A DNA stretch of 34,978 nucleotides from the NCBI GenBank assembly GCA_024364805.1, contig CM044496.1, forward strand, positions 2,415,456 to 2,450,433. Reading direction: 5' to 3'. The stretch's first letter is position 1; the number at the start of each line of letters is the position of its first letter. This document shows positions 20,151 through 29,996 of the stretch, one piece after another. Made by a program: the position numbers and the translations under genes. Source of the DNA: Euprymna scolopes (Eukaryota; Mollusca; Cephalopoda; Sepiida; Sepiolidae). The notes beneath the pieces are model-generated. The model did not search any database, was not told where the DNA came from, and saw nothing but the letters and a program-made list of their open reading frames with translations.

Positions 20151-20298
20151 TTAAAGATAAAAATCAGTTTTTGTATTGTGCCGATCCGCCATTCATTATT
20201 GTTTGATTAAATGACAGACTAAGTTATCTCCCTTCCCTCTTATGAATGGCGAACCAGCAAAATATGCTAAAACTGATTTTTATTTTTTAACTAACAGG
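20151..20298. mobile_element. Foldback MITE next to Helitron F
   Basis: Left arm (about 20151-20200) and right arm (about 20243-20298) are inverted repeats sharing AGATAAAAATCAGTTTT and GCCATTCAT. The centre contains AAGTTATCTCCCTT, the same motif that ends the 15218-15832 MITE. The Helitron end CTAG abuts the first base of the arm, so one element used the edge of the other as target. Confidence 0.65.
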
Positions 20299-20379
20299 GC
20301 TGCGATTTTCACCTATAACCACCAAAAAAAATGAGTAAAAAATTACAAAGCATAAAATAAGAATCCAGAAATCTATTTT

Positions 20380-21790
20380 CGGTTTTTATTGCTTTTTCAC
20401 TTCAAACAAGGCACAGTGTCACTTGGGTGACAAAATTTACAGGGATTACTATGTAGGGAGTTGAACAGTAAGATCTCTGTTCGCATTACACTTGAACTTC
20501 TGCATGTCTGTACAGTTAGGGAAGCAGGGCCAAGAATAGAATTCCAAAGTCTAGTAGTTTGAGAGAAGAAATTATTTGAGTCGAAGCCTGTCCGGCATTT
20601 AGGGATCTCTACAGTGTAGGGGTGGGATTTTGCTGCTTGTCAAGTTATTCAGGGGAATTTACGCCTAGTGAGTACAAAGGCTTGGAGGTCGTTGTAGCAC
20701 TTTCCATTAAAATACTTGTAAAATAGGTACACGGATGCAACATTTCGTTGATGGGACAGAGGTTGGAGTTTGATTGATGGTGCGAGACCTATTAGGTTGA
20801 CGACTCTTTTTTTGAACCCTCCCTAGGAGTGAAAGACAAGTAGTAGATGCATCAGCCTAAATGTGGCAACAGATACTCCATGCATGAGCGAATGGTAGCC
20901 TTGTAGAGGTACAGGATCCTCTCAGGTTTAAGTAACTTTCTAGTAGGGTAGAGAGAGCCCACATATTTTGCACCAGTCTTGGCAATGCCCTCAATGTATT
21001 TGTTTCAATTCATGTTCTCTGTGAATGTTAAACTGAGGAGTTTGAACGAAGAGCTTTCAGTATGGCTATCAATAGTTGAATATGTTTCGTGTCATTATTA
21101 AAGGAAAGAAGCTTAGTCTTGGCAGCATTGAATGTTACCATCCATTTATGTCCCTATTCCACTACAGATGGGAGATCTTCCTCTAAGGTTTTAACTATTT
21201 CTTTAGATATGTGTTCATTTGTTTTCCCTTTGTGTCTGTTATAGAGTATAGTGTCATCAGCATATATAACCATCTTGGAGACAATTTATCAAGAGGTCAT
21301 TTATGAATAATAGAAATAATAACGGTCCAAGGATCGACCCATGAGACATACTTGCATTTATATGTTATTTTCACATACGACCACCATCGAGGACAACGTC
21401 AATTTTTCTCTTATTTAAGAAAGATTTAATTATCAAGTATTTATCCAGTAATTTTCTTGAGAAGACCATCACACCATACTCTGTCAAAGGCCTTAGATAT
21501 ATATTGGGCTACTGCCCTAGCCTTCCTTACCTTATTCATGCATGGTATATATGTCCAAAGATTACAGTTAGAACATCTGCAGTGAGTTAGGCTTACCTAA
21601 ATACATACTATTGATTGGAAAGAATTTTATTATCTATGAGGTAGTGGACTAGTGCTTGATTAAGGACTCAAAATTTTTGCAAAGAGAGGGAGGAGGCTAA
21701 TGGGGCGATAATTTAGTGGGTTAGTTCTGTTGCCAGAACTCTTTTAAACTGGTATCAGAGAAGCAATTTTACAGCAGTCAGCATATTTAT
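20380..21790 (-). pseudogene. CR1/Jockey-like LINE reverse transcriptase relic
   Basis: The minus strand shows RT motifs in order: ISKAFDRVWCDGLLKK (about 21513-21466), the catalytic YADD followed by TILYNRHK (YADD at 21264-21253), GHKWMVTFNAAKTKLLSFNN (about 21150-21092) and the C-terminal CTDMQKFKCNANRDLTVQLP ending at a stop at 20451-20449. The order and spacing match the RT palm, thumb and C-terminus of CR1/Jockey-group non-LTR retrotransposons. Multiple stops and frameshifts break it, so it is dead. Downstream on that strand is an AATAAA-type 3' end near 20380. The endonuclease domain is missing (5' truncation). Confidence 0.85.
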
Positions 21791-22549
21791 TTTTGAAAAA
21801 ATAAAAATAAAATCCGATTTTGGAATCTTAAGTAGGATGATCCCTGGAGTGAATGTGGTATTATGATGATTGAAGACTCTAGCTAGGAATAGTTTAAACA
21901 GTTATTAAGTACAGTGCCAAGGATGACCATAGACCCCGTCCCCCCTTTCCTACATTTTTGAATGGTCTTGTACCTTATTTATTTATGACTTTCGTATAAT
22001 TTTTGTAAATAAGGTTTTCAAAGTACACTATCTGTTCAATCTTTAGAAGCCTTTCTCCCAACCATTACCTCCTCCTTTCGAAGGTGCTCTCCTTGACCCC
22101 CCCCCCCACCTCACATTAAAACCGACCATGTATCTAATTATGCCCTCTTCATGGGGAGGAATTGTCAAGGAGAGGAGTAAATAAAACAACTATCAACTTC
22201 TCTTCTCCTTTTGATCCTTCCTATCTTGTCAGTACATTTTTTGTAGAAGACCTTGTTGCCATGACGACGCTTGTCCCTCTCCCAGTCTCCCATATATCTA
22301 CATATATAAGAATTGCTACTAATATTTGACAGGTGCTATTTAGGTCAATTCTTTATTGAGGTCAGATCAAAAACAAACACAGAACAAAACAAAACAAAAA
22401 AAGACGATCGACCTTTGTGACCTCTACAATAATCATGACCACATATGTCCTTACCCAGAAATGTCATTAGTTTCTTTAGTTCAATGTACACTAAAGAGTA
22501 AAGAACAAGAAAGCGTTCTTTTTTAGATTAGTGGCTCCTCCAAGAGACG
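21791..22549. other. Unassigned sequence
   Basis: A small fragment near 21845-21872 (GGAGTGAATGTGGTATTATGATGATTGAAG region) resembles part of repeat R3. A C10 run lies near 22098. No gene supported. Confidence 0.35.
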
Positions 22550-22554
22550 TTGGT

Positions 22555-22831
22555 TATCTTTGGTTTATGTTTCAGAATTTTTGAGATGAGGATTGATAAT
22601 TCGCATTATTTGGATCTTTCGGACTACTATTCTCATCTTCAGTGTTATTCGATGTCACCTCTAATCTTCCTCAGGTATATTTTGTTGAACACGAGAATCT
22701 TTTTGTTCAACTCGGGAATCTACACAGAATTTCGAACGGAACCCATTATTTTATCAAATATGGTAGCATGCTCTTATTCTGTCAGCCATGACTGAGTAGA
22801 AGTCCTAATAATTTGCAATTGTATTTTTGAG
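22555..22831 (-). mobile_element. tRNA-SINE-family element X4, left portion
   Basis: This is an older copy of the foldback SINE family: outer end TATGTTTCAGAATTTTTGAG, then GATGAGGATTG, the arm, the CTCGGGAATC body and GGTAGCATGCTCTTATTC. It breaks at 22831, where X5 begins, and resumes at about 23270 with TCGCGCACACTGAGGATT. Confidence 0.75.
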
Positions 22832-23268
22832 TGTATTATTATTCATCGGACTACTGTTCTCATCTTGAGTGTGATTTTCACAACGTTTCAGTCGATATAA
22901 ACCCCAACCTTCTTCAGGTGTATCTTGTCGAACTCGGGAATGTTTCTGTTGAACTCGGGAATTTGGATGGAATTTTGAGCGGAACTTTTTATTTACTTCA
23001 CGGGGTAGCATGCTCTTGTTCCATCAACCATGACTGGATAGAGGCCCTAAGTAATTCGCAAATGTATATATTGGTTGCCGACACTGAGGATTGAACCTTC
23101 AACCTTCAGGAGAATATCACTTTTACAATTGATTTTTCCCAGTACTCTAACCACTTCGCCACGGGTCTTGAATGTGAAAATCACACTCAAGATGAGAACA
23201 GTAGTCTGATGAATAATAATACATATAACCAATCCTCATGTAAAAAATTCAGAAACGTATATTTGAGT
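22831..23268 (-). mobile_element. Foldback tRNA-derived SINE X5 inserted in X4
   Basis: The minus strand has, near the right, a tRNA-like head with A-box TGGCGAAGTGG (23161-23151) and B-box GGTTCAATCC (23097-23088), then the body with two GAACTCGGGAAT blocks and an arm. The left arm (22831-22890) and the right arm (about 23172-23262) are inverted repeats sharing ATGAGAACAGTAGTC and TGTGAAAATCACACTCAAG. The tRNA head thus sits inside a long inverted repeat. It is less decayed than X4 and so younger. This is the best copy of the family in the window. Confidence 0.85.
23085..23168 (-). repeat. tRNA-like pol III head of SINE X5
   Basis: Both internal promoter boxes match the eukaryotic consensus (TRGYNNANNNG and GGTTCRANNCC), with about 64 bases between their first bases. 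This is the transcription-promoting part of a tRNA-derived SINE, not a functional tRNA: the acceptor and anticodon stems are not intact. Confidence 0.75.
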
Positions 23269-23345
23269 GTCGCGCACACTGAGGATTAGACTTTCAATCT
23301 CCAGAAGAGTGTAACTTGCAACTGAATTTTACCAAGTACTTAACT
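23269..23345 (-). mobile_element. tRNA-SINE-family element X4, right portion
   Basis: It continues the body and damaged B-box region of the interrupted copy (GAGGATTAGACTTTCAATC on plus) and stops before the A-box, at AAGTACTTAAC. A TTTGAGTG-like block occurs at both edges of the inserted X5 and is a candidate target site duplication. Confidence 0.65.
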
Positions 23346-23527
23346 TTGATTTAGTAGTGCAAATAATAGTTGATTTTGGCATATACACGTAATTTCAAGC
23401 TAGATATTACTTTAAAGGAATAAGTACGGAACAGTAAGCAATTTTTAATAAATTTTGACAAATTTCTATTTCACCTGATCATTATGGGACATGCATTCTA
23501 ATATTCTACCTCGGTCTACTTTATTTT

Positions 23528-23820
23528 TGACTTTCCACTTAGCCCCTACTTCTATTTAGAGACCGATTTGCTTGTTTTTGAAGTGATTCAAAAACAGCGA
23601 TTATGAGAGCCTTACTAACCTACATTTTTTTAAGAATCTTTTTAAATATTTGTAAATGATGTTCCATTCTCCATACTGAATTTTTTGTAAATGAAGTTGT
23701 TTTTAAAATGAATTAGGGATCATCGCAGTAGCATCAATTCATAGAGTGAATGTGGTATTTTATTGAGTATCTAGTGTAGGGTAAGCCCAAAAGTATTTTA
23801 AAAATTGCATAATTATTACC
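23528..23820 (+). repeat. Interspersed repeat R3, copy 1
   Basis: Matches 24301-24577 along its length: AGAGACCGATTTGCTTG, then a hairpin, then GATCATC, AGAGTGAATGTGGTATTTTA and GTAGGGTAAGCC. A perfect 9-bp hairpin (GTTTTTGAA / TTCAAAAAC, loop GTGA) lies at 23574-23595. The family is not recognised; no terminal repeats or coding. Confidence 0.7.
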
Positions 23821-23959
23821 TCCAACCTACTTCTCCTTTTAAAAATATGATAAACTCTGTGACTTAAAAAATGTTTTTTTTTTAATGGAAATCGTTCTAG
23901 ATAAGGTATGAATCCACTTCATGTATGGAACTAATAATAATAAAAGATGATTACTAAAA

Positions 23960-24002
23960 AGCAAGAGATGTCTATTGACCTTAGTTTTGAAAAGACCACT
24001 GT
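23960..24002 (+). pseudogene. Short LINE-like coding fragment
   Basis: Encodes SIDLSFEKTT and matches, in the opposite orientation, the block at 16128-16182. It is a scrap of the same unknown reading frame. Confidence 0.4.
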
Positions 24003-24300
24003 TATAGGTAGAAAAAAAACACTCAACAGAAAGTTCCTCAAGTCTGCGGTTTTCAAAAAAAGCTACTGGAATAGAACATGAAAACTGAATTGATGGAGAC
24101 CACTAGACCAACAAGACAAACGAGCTGGAACAAAGGAAGCAGAGAATAGATCAGACAATTATGAAGAACACATGCCATGGTAGTATTTATAGAAAAGACT
24201 GAGACTAGCAACATCATATTTGTGAGAGAGAGAGAGAGAAGAAAGGTGGGGCCAATTGAATTACACATATGTTTCTGTGCTTTATCAAGAGCCCTGTACA

Positions 24301-24577
24301 CTCTCATTTAGAGAACGACCTGCTTGTTTTCGGATCACCCCGAAAACAATGGATGATCTATTGCTTAGCAGAGGGCTGTGAGGGCCTTTTTAAGATACCT
24401 TATTTTTTATCATTTTGAATATTTGTCAATATAATGCATCTTTTGTAAATAAAATCTTTTAAAAATATATTGGGGATCATCTAACTAGTATCAACCCCAC
24501 AGAGTGAATGTGGTATTTTAATGAGTGTCTAGCATAGGGTAAGCCTAAAAGTATTTGAAAAATTGTATGATCATTAC
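24301..24577 (+). repeat. Interspersed repeat R3, copy 2
   Basis: Second copy of R3. The hairpin at 24326-24347 has the stem GTTTTCGG / CCGAAAAC with a six-base loop. The stem is kept although its bases differ from copy 1. The copy ends near a C11 run at about 24579. Confidence 0.7.
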
Positions 24578-24589
24578 CCCCCCCCCCAA

Positions 24590-25923
24590 TGAACTCTATG
24601 CCTATTGTTTTTATTTTTTAAATATGTTGCAAATGTATATTTTTGTCTAAATAAAATCGCCATGGAAATGAGTGAAGTAGTGGGACTTCCTTAATCATTT
24701 AACTCGGTTGCAGCATTAAGTCCTAGGGTATTTCAATTTTTTTTTTATTATTGGGTTAAAACTTTGTGTAATGATTACATATTTATTAGAATACACAAAG
24801 CGAAATATTAATTGTGAAATATTGATTCTCCTATGAGTAGGACACTGAGTACATGTGATATATTTAAGAAATTCAAGATAAAATTTACACATGTTAAGAA
24901 GCAAAGAAGTTCACACAAACAGTTACATTGACCTTTGCCAATAAGTTCATACATCATCGGACAAATAGATTTTTTAGCAAATTTCACAATTTTTAAGAGT
25001 TTTTCAACAACTCTCCGAGAGAAATTGATGAATATAGATGAATTTTGTCCTTTATTTCAGAGTAATTATGCAGTAAGCAATACTATTATATATTATCTTA
25101 TAGATTTTTAAAAATATATTATTTGGTGTCCTATTTATAGGACAGTGGGACCTAATGGATTAATGAAGCACCACCCGGGGACCATCATGAATTGTCATGG
25201 CTCTATGAGGGAATCCTTTGAGCTTCCACTCAGTATGTTGCCCATAGTATTCTAAAAAATCTTTTCCAACTGCCAAATTTAAAAAACCTATATTCGGCAA
25301 ATTTCCCGAGAACAGCAGCAGAACAATTTTCATAAATGCATAATTCTGATTGATTATTTTGTTTACAAAGCACTCGATTTTAATCAGTTACTGAAATTGG
25401 ACTTTAAGACAGAACTTTTCTGAAAGCCAAGCACTTCTTTTGCACCAGCTACTTAAACGAAAACACAAAGGCAGGCAGTCTAAAGCCGCCACACAAATCC
25501 TTGTTAGATGTTTTCATGGGTTATTTTTTTTGACTTCCGATTTCTTTTCTTTTGGTAGGATAATTAGACAGTCAAGTTGACAAGAAAGCTATTCTTAACA
25601 GGGGGGGGGTCACGTTATCTGAGAGGAAGATGATCATTAATCAGAACGAACTATATTCTGCTTGTCACTGTGAAAACACTTATGACTATAAGTTTTCCGT
25701 GAAAACACTGTTCAATCCACAGTTATTACTAAACTCTTCATGCGGGAAAACTATGCATGTGCACAAAGTCTGTGTGAATTCCTTTATGATTTTGAGCTAA
25801 CAAATACTGACTTGTCTTTTTATCAAAGACTCTACTCTCTTACTTCGTTTTAAATCGAATTTAGAAATAAATTTCCATTAATATTTGTATGAATTATTAG
25901 ATTTAAAGAAATTTATTCAATAA
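24590..25923. other. Mostly unassigned
   Basis: No gene supported. A partial copy of repeat R5 lies at about 25233-25302 (ATTCTAAAAAATCTTTTCCA, ACTGCCAAATTTAAAAAACC). A G9 run is at about 25600. Confidence 0.35.
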
Positions 25924-26434
25924 CTAGCTGGAGGGGGGGGGTCGCCCAGCCTTGCTGATCTTAAAATATGCCTAAATCTATTTTAATTCATGCAGGTTTC
26001 GTATTTATTATTACAGAGTAAGTTCTTTATTTAATATTATAGATAGAGTACTGATTTTAAAAGAAAAAAAATGACCTTGGTGTCAGCAGCAAGAATCAAA
26101 ACTAAAACATTTAGCACTCCAGCCACATGCCTTACTGTTTGAGTTATCAACAGATAGATAAAAGCTATGAATGAATTTGCGCATGCGCAAAAGTAATAGA
26201 AAAATGTCAACAAGTTGAAATGAACATTTTGCATTTCAACATGCCGACATATTTTTGTATGTGTTATTCATTCATCCAAACAAAGATTTTACTCTTTATA
26301 AACCATCCTTAGTGTATCATTACTATTTTCAGTTAAGTTCAGTGTTATGTGACTAGTAGTTTATGAGTTTATCGGTTAAATATTTTTTTACAGGCACACA
26401 CACATACATACATTTACTATTTTATTTATATAGA
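25924..26434 (-). mobile_element. Non-autonomous Helitron copy G, old
   Basis: The minus strand starts TCTATATAAATAAAATAG at 26434 after an A and ends CTAG at 25927-25924 before a T. The terminal hairpin is eroded (GATCAGCAAGGCTGGGC). A SINE-like tRNA segment is inside: B-box-like GTTTTGATTCTTGC at 26103-26090, following GGCATGTGGCTGGAGTGC, with the A-box eroded near 26148-26136. Confidence 0.7.
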
Positions 26435-26446
26435 TTACATAATTCA

Positions 26447-26605
26447 ATCTTTGGCAAAATATAAAGATTTTAAAGTTCATTTAAACATTTACTTTGTTGG
26501 ACTATTATAAAAAATATTCTCTGACTGCCAAATTAAAGAAAGCCGATATTCAAAACATCAGCATGTTTCATCAGAGGTCCTGTTGGCTTGCCAGGCTGAG
26601 AACAC
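26447..26605. repeat. Interspersed repeat R5, copy 2
   Basis: Matches 27012-27190: TTTTAAAGTTCAT, ACTGCCAAATT, ATGTTTCATC and GGCTGAGA are shared in order. A shorter copy lies at 25233-25302. Copy G of the Helitron sits directly at its left edge. The family is unknown. Confidence 0.6.
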
Positions 26606-26770
26606 GTCTTTATTTACCTTTCTTTTCCATTCTTATCACGTTCTCTCACTGTCCCAGTAGTTCTACATCTACTAACCCAAGAACTCTCATGCTGTCTTCC
26701 AATGTGGTCATACCATCAAAATCTGTTCTGCACTCATCTCCATATGCAGTTCAAATGTAATCTTCCTTTA
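26606..26770 (-). pseudogene. LINE ORF C-terminal scrap
   Basis: On plus it reads CTACATCTACTAACCCAAGA then CCAATGTGGTCATACCATCA, matching 28405-28460. On the minus strand this is the short block just before the RG-rich motif of a LINE C-terminus. Only this scrap is visible. Confidence 0.45.
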
Positions 26771-27011
26771 AGTTCACAAGACTTGCATTGCACATTCTTT
26801 ATATCATCTTCATATAATTTCTCTCCATGCAATACCTGTCCCCAACCCTCATTGAACAGGCTTCACTTTAATACATAGTCACACTGTGTATGCATATGTG
26901 ATAAACTCTTCGCTTGATGAACAGTGGTAATACCATGCTAGTTAGTAATGACAAAAAGAATATTTTTTTTAATATTTAATTGGCTAAATAATATTGATTC
27001 AATAATTATGT
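26771..27011. other. Unassigned sequence
   Basis: AT-rich, no supportable feature. Confidence 0.3.
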
Positions 27012-27190
27012 AATTCATCATTTGACAAAAGAATATTAGATTTAAATTTTAAAGTTCATGAAAACATTTATTTTGTTGCCATATTATTTGAAAGAATCTT
27101 TTTCAACTGCCAAATTTTAAAATCCTACATTCAGAACACCAGAATGTTTCATCGGATGTCCGACTGCTTTGATAGGCTGAGAGCAGGCTC
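27012..27190. repeat. Interspersed repeat R5, copy 3
   Basis: Third copy of R5, diverged by many point changes from 26447-26605. Confidence 0.6.
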
Positions 27191-28290
27191 AAAGCTCCAG
27201 GCATAGGCTTTTAAAATTTGTCCGTTCACCATCTTGTTCGGTTTGATGTCAATATTACCATGCTGGCATGCATTGGACAGCTTTAAGAAATTATAGAAAC
27301 TTTGAAAGGTTAATAATAAATAAGACAACATGGTGCCACATTCATAAGAGTGTTTATTTACAGAATTGTGTGTTACAGAAAGATTGCTCATCTTTTATCG
27401 TAGATTCCGCTATACATAATGTCTAAAAATGTTCATATAGTTACTAGATCACCAACCCGCTATAACACAAATTCTATTGATTTTTTTAGCACACCATCCA
27501 AGTCTTTATCAAAAAATCCAACATCGCCTGTTGAAGTATTGGTTATGTTGTATCCGACATAAGTCAGAGTTCTTGTCACCGGTGTTGTGTGGGACATAAT
27601 CCGAGTTATGTTATGTTTGAATTAATCAGTTTTTCGTCACCAGTGTTGTAGAATTTAAAGACTGATAATATGATAATAATAATATGGCGGTATATTTATA
27701 AGATTGTATATTTACTTTGTTTTGTTTTACTTCAGTTGAAACACTGGGGTTAACACTTCATCTCTATATGAGATTCATAGATATTCAAAGATTCCAAATT
27801 TTCATTTACCTCTCAAATAAGAAAGTTGAGAACATAATTTCCCTATCCCCAATTGACCATTTAAATATGTTATAGTATATCTTTCTTGTGGTCTCTTGAT
27901 CTTACTGGATTCCAATATCAGAATTCATCCAGTTTGGTGGAGTATCCGGCTTAGTGCTATTACTTAATGTTACATCATGGGGGAGAAGGGGTACTATTCC
28001 TTTTGAAAACCAGTGTGGGTTACCTATACAGAGGAGATCTTATTTGGGCTGTGAATACTTTGTGATTTTGAATATTTGGTCAGTTTGCTTGTAGGGAAAA
28101 GTATCCACATGCCACGGTGTCCTGACAAACCTGTGTACAGAGAGACCTAAACAATCCGGGGTAATGTCTAGTAGGCGTTCAAGTTTTACAGAAAGACTTC
28201 TTGTTCTTCGTTGTAAGTTCCTGTATATAAAGTGTCTAGAAGAGTCCATAAAGTCACAAATTATTTCATTATAACAGAAATCGACTGCCA
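27191..28290. other. Unassigned, with a diverged internal duplication
   Basis: A segment near 27350-27440 (TACAGAAAGATTGCTCATC, then TCCGCTATACATAATGTCTA) resembles 28183-28260 (TACAGAAAGACTTCTTGTTC, then TCCTGTATATAAAGTGTCTA). Minus-strand frames of 80 and 83 residues lie across the two parts but show no known domain. They may be remains of one transposon reading frame. Confidence 0.4.
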
Positions 28291-28294
28291 AAAT

Positions 28295-28510
28295 AATCTA
28301 TCTCTGACTAGGTCTTTATTTATCCCACTTTTCCTCAAGTCCAGTTTTTTAATCACATTCTCCCATATTTTCCTTAGCCTTCCCCTGTAAACTGAACTCA
28401 TCTGTTCTACATCTAACCCAAGAATTATCATCCATTCTTTCAACATGGCCATACCATACCAAATTTACTCTTTTGCACACATCTAATACTGTTTCAATTC
28501 TTCCTCTATA
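28295..28510 (-). pseudogene. LINE ORF C-terminal relic
   Basis: The minus strand reads WMIILGLDVEQM, then YRGRLRKIWENVIKKLDL, then INKDLVRDRLFWQ. The pattern G.RGR..K.W...I..DL followed by A.DR..W is the standard C-terminal region of non-LTR retrotransposon endonuclease-RT proteins. About 60 residues remain. The upstream part, on plus TTTCAACATGGCCATACC, is shared with 26606-26770. Confidence 0.65.
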
Positions 28511-28698
28511 TAGTACTGGTAGAGCTACCCAACATTGATTGGGGGCAAAAGTATAACATTTCTATTCAAACTTCTATTTCTCTACTCTCTCTATCTTTGT
28601 CTCTCCTCCTCCCTGTTTTACCTCTCCCTCTTTCTCTGCTGCTCAACTCATTCCTCTATAGCTGAAGATACAGACACACATACGCAATAAATATAATA

Positions 28699-29359
28699 CT
28701 AGCAGGGTTAATTGACGTTTTCCGGGATTGAATGATGATTAACGAATATTTCACACTCCCATATTTTTTATTGTTATTGAAATCCGTGAAATCGCCCATG
28801 TTTCAATCAAATCGATTGATTGCCTGCTCTAGTTAGGGACCCATCACAGTGCACCTGGAGGAAGCTCACATGCCTTTCACAGTTCACAATACATTATAAT
28901 CTACATTGTGCTGTAGAGAACCTACTGTTGATTTTATAAAATTATTTTTTCAATAATAATGGCTTGAATTAAAGTTTAAAATGCAAGAGTCAAGTGTCAT
29001 GCTTCAATTGTGCTTTAAACAGAAACATTCATTTCGAACACGCCCCTGTCATATCAAAGAACCTACTGTTGATTTTATATGTTGGTCCTTTCAGCTTGTG
29101 TGGTAATAAAACTTCCGAAATGCACTTGTGATCGTAGGCTGTGTAAGATGTTAACTTTGGTCAAAATCGCCTGTTCCGTATTTCACCAAATTATTTCGAT
29201 TATCGATACTTATTGAAGACATTCTGATACAAAACGAATCTAAGAACACTGCCAGGCACATAAAGTGTCTTTGTGTGAAATTTCATAAAAATTGACCTAG
29301 TCGTTTTCGAATCCATAGGGAACGAACTCACACACACAAAGTTTGTTTTATATAATAGA
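28699..29359 (-). mobile_element. Non-autonomous Helitron copy H
   Basis: The minus strand starts TCTATTATATAAAACAAAC at 29359, followed by GTGTGTGTGAGTTCG, and ends CTAG at 28702-28699 before a T. The hairpin is eroded. The 5' flank is T rather than the usual A. It belongs to a different subfamily: it lacks the tRNA-like segment and shares no long block with copies A-F. Confidence 0.65.
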
Positions 29360-29482
29360 AATAATAATAGAATAGGTTCCTTGAGTAAAAAATCAGCATT
29401 TCCTTTTCAAATTAGTACATAACATTGAAAACTCGACTTTCCACTGAAGAAATCCGACCCAGTTGACCCACAAAGAATAAAT

Positions 29483-29889
29483 CTTTCTCATCTGAGCTCC
29501 AATCCAATCAACCCCTCCCCCTTGCCAAACTTTCACAAAAAACACTGGTCTAGCTGAAACCACTATCAATAATTTCCTCCACTCTTTATCTGTGCTTAAA
29601 CCAAAATGTAGATTCCCTGAACAAAACTTCTTTCTTAGAACTGCACACCTGTGGATCTCTCTTCCATTTCCCTTCTTTCCAGCTAACTACAGTATGGTTG
29701 TCTTGAAGTTCAATGTAAACAAGTTCTTGATGAGCCATCTCCATAAGCAATCCAATTTAATTTACCAAACTTCTACTACTAACAATTACTACAATATTGT
29801 CTTATTGACGACCGTACACTCATTAACCCTTACCCTCAAGTGGCTTCCGAGCCTTGATAAGTGGTGATTAAAAAAAAAAAAAAAAAAAA
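29483..29889 (+). pseudogene. LINE 3' end, copy a
   Basis: A 5'-truncated copy with a 20-base poly-A tail (about 29869-29889). Its 91-residue frame (29592-29867) includes FFLRTAHLWISLPF and VVLKFNVNKFLMSHLHK, the C-terminus of the same LINE as 33050-33932. The 3' untranslated part carries CATTAACCCTTACCCTCAAG and GATAAGTGGTGA. It is old and broken. Confidence 0.8.
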
Positions 29890-29996
29890 TTATCCGGAAC
29901 AACACTGCTCAAGAATATATCAACTTTGTGGGTTTTTGTTTTGCACTTTTTTTTTTTGTTTTACTTTTAACTAGACACACACAACTGATCTTCATA

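Noticed and set aside
23085-23168. Functional tRNA gene
   Set aside because: The promoter boxes are present but the acceptor and anticodon arms are not intact; it is a SINE head.
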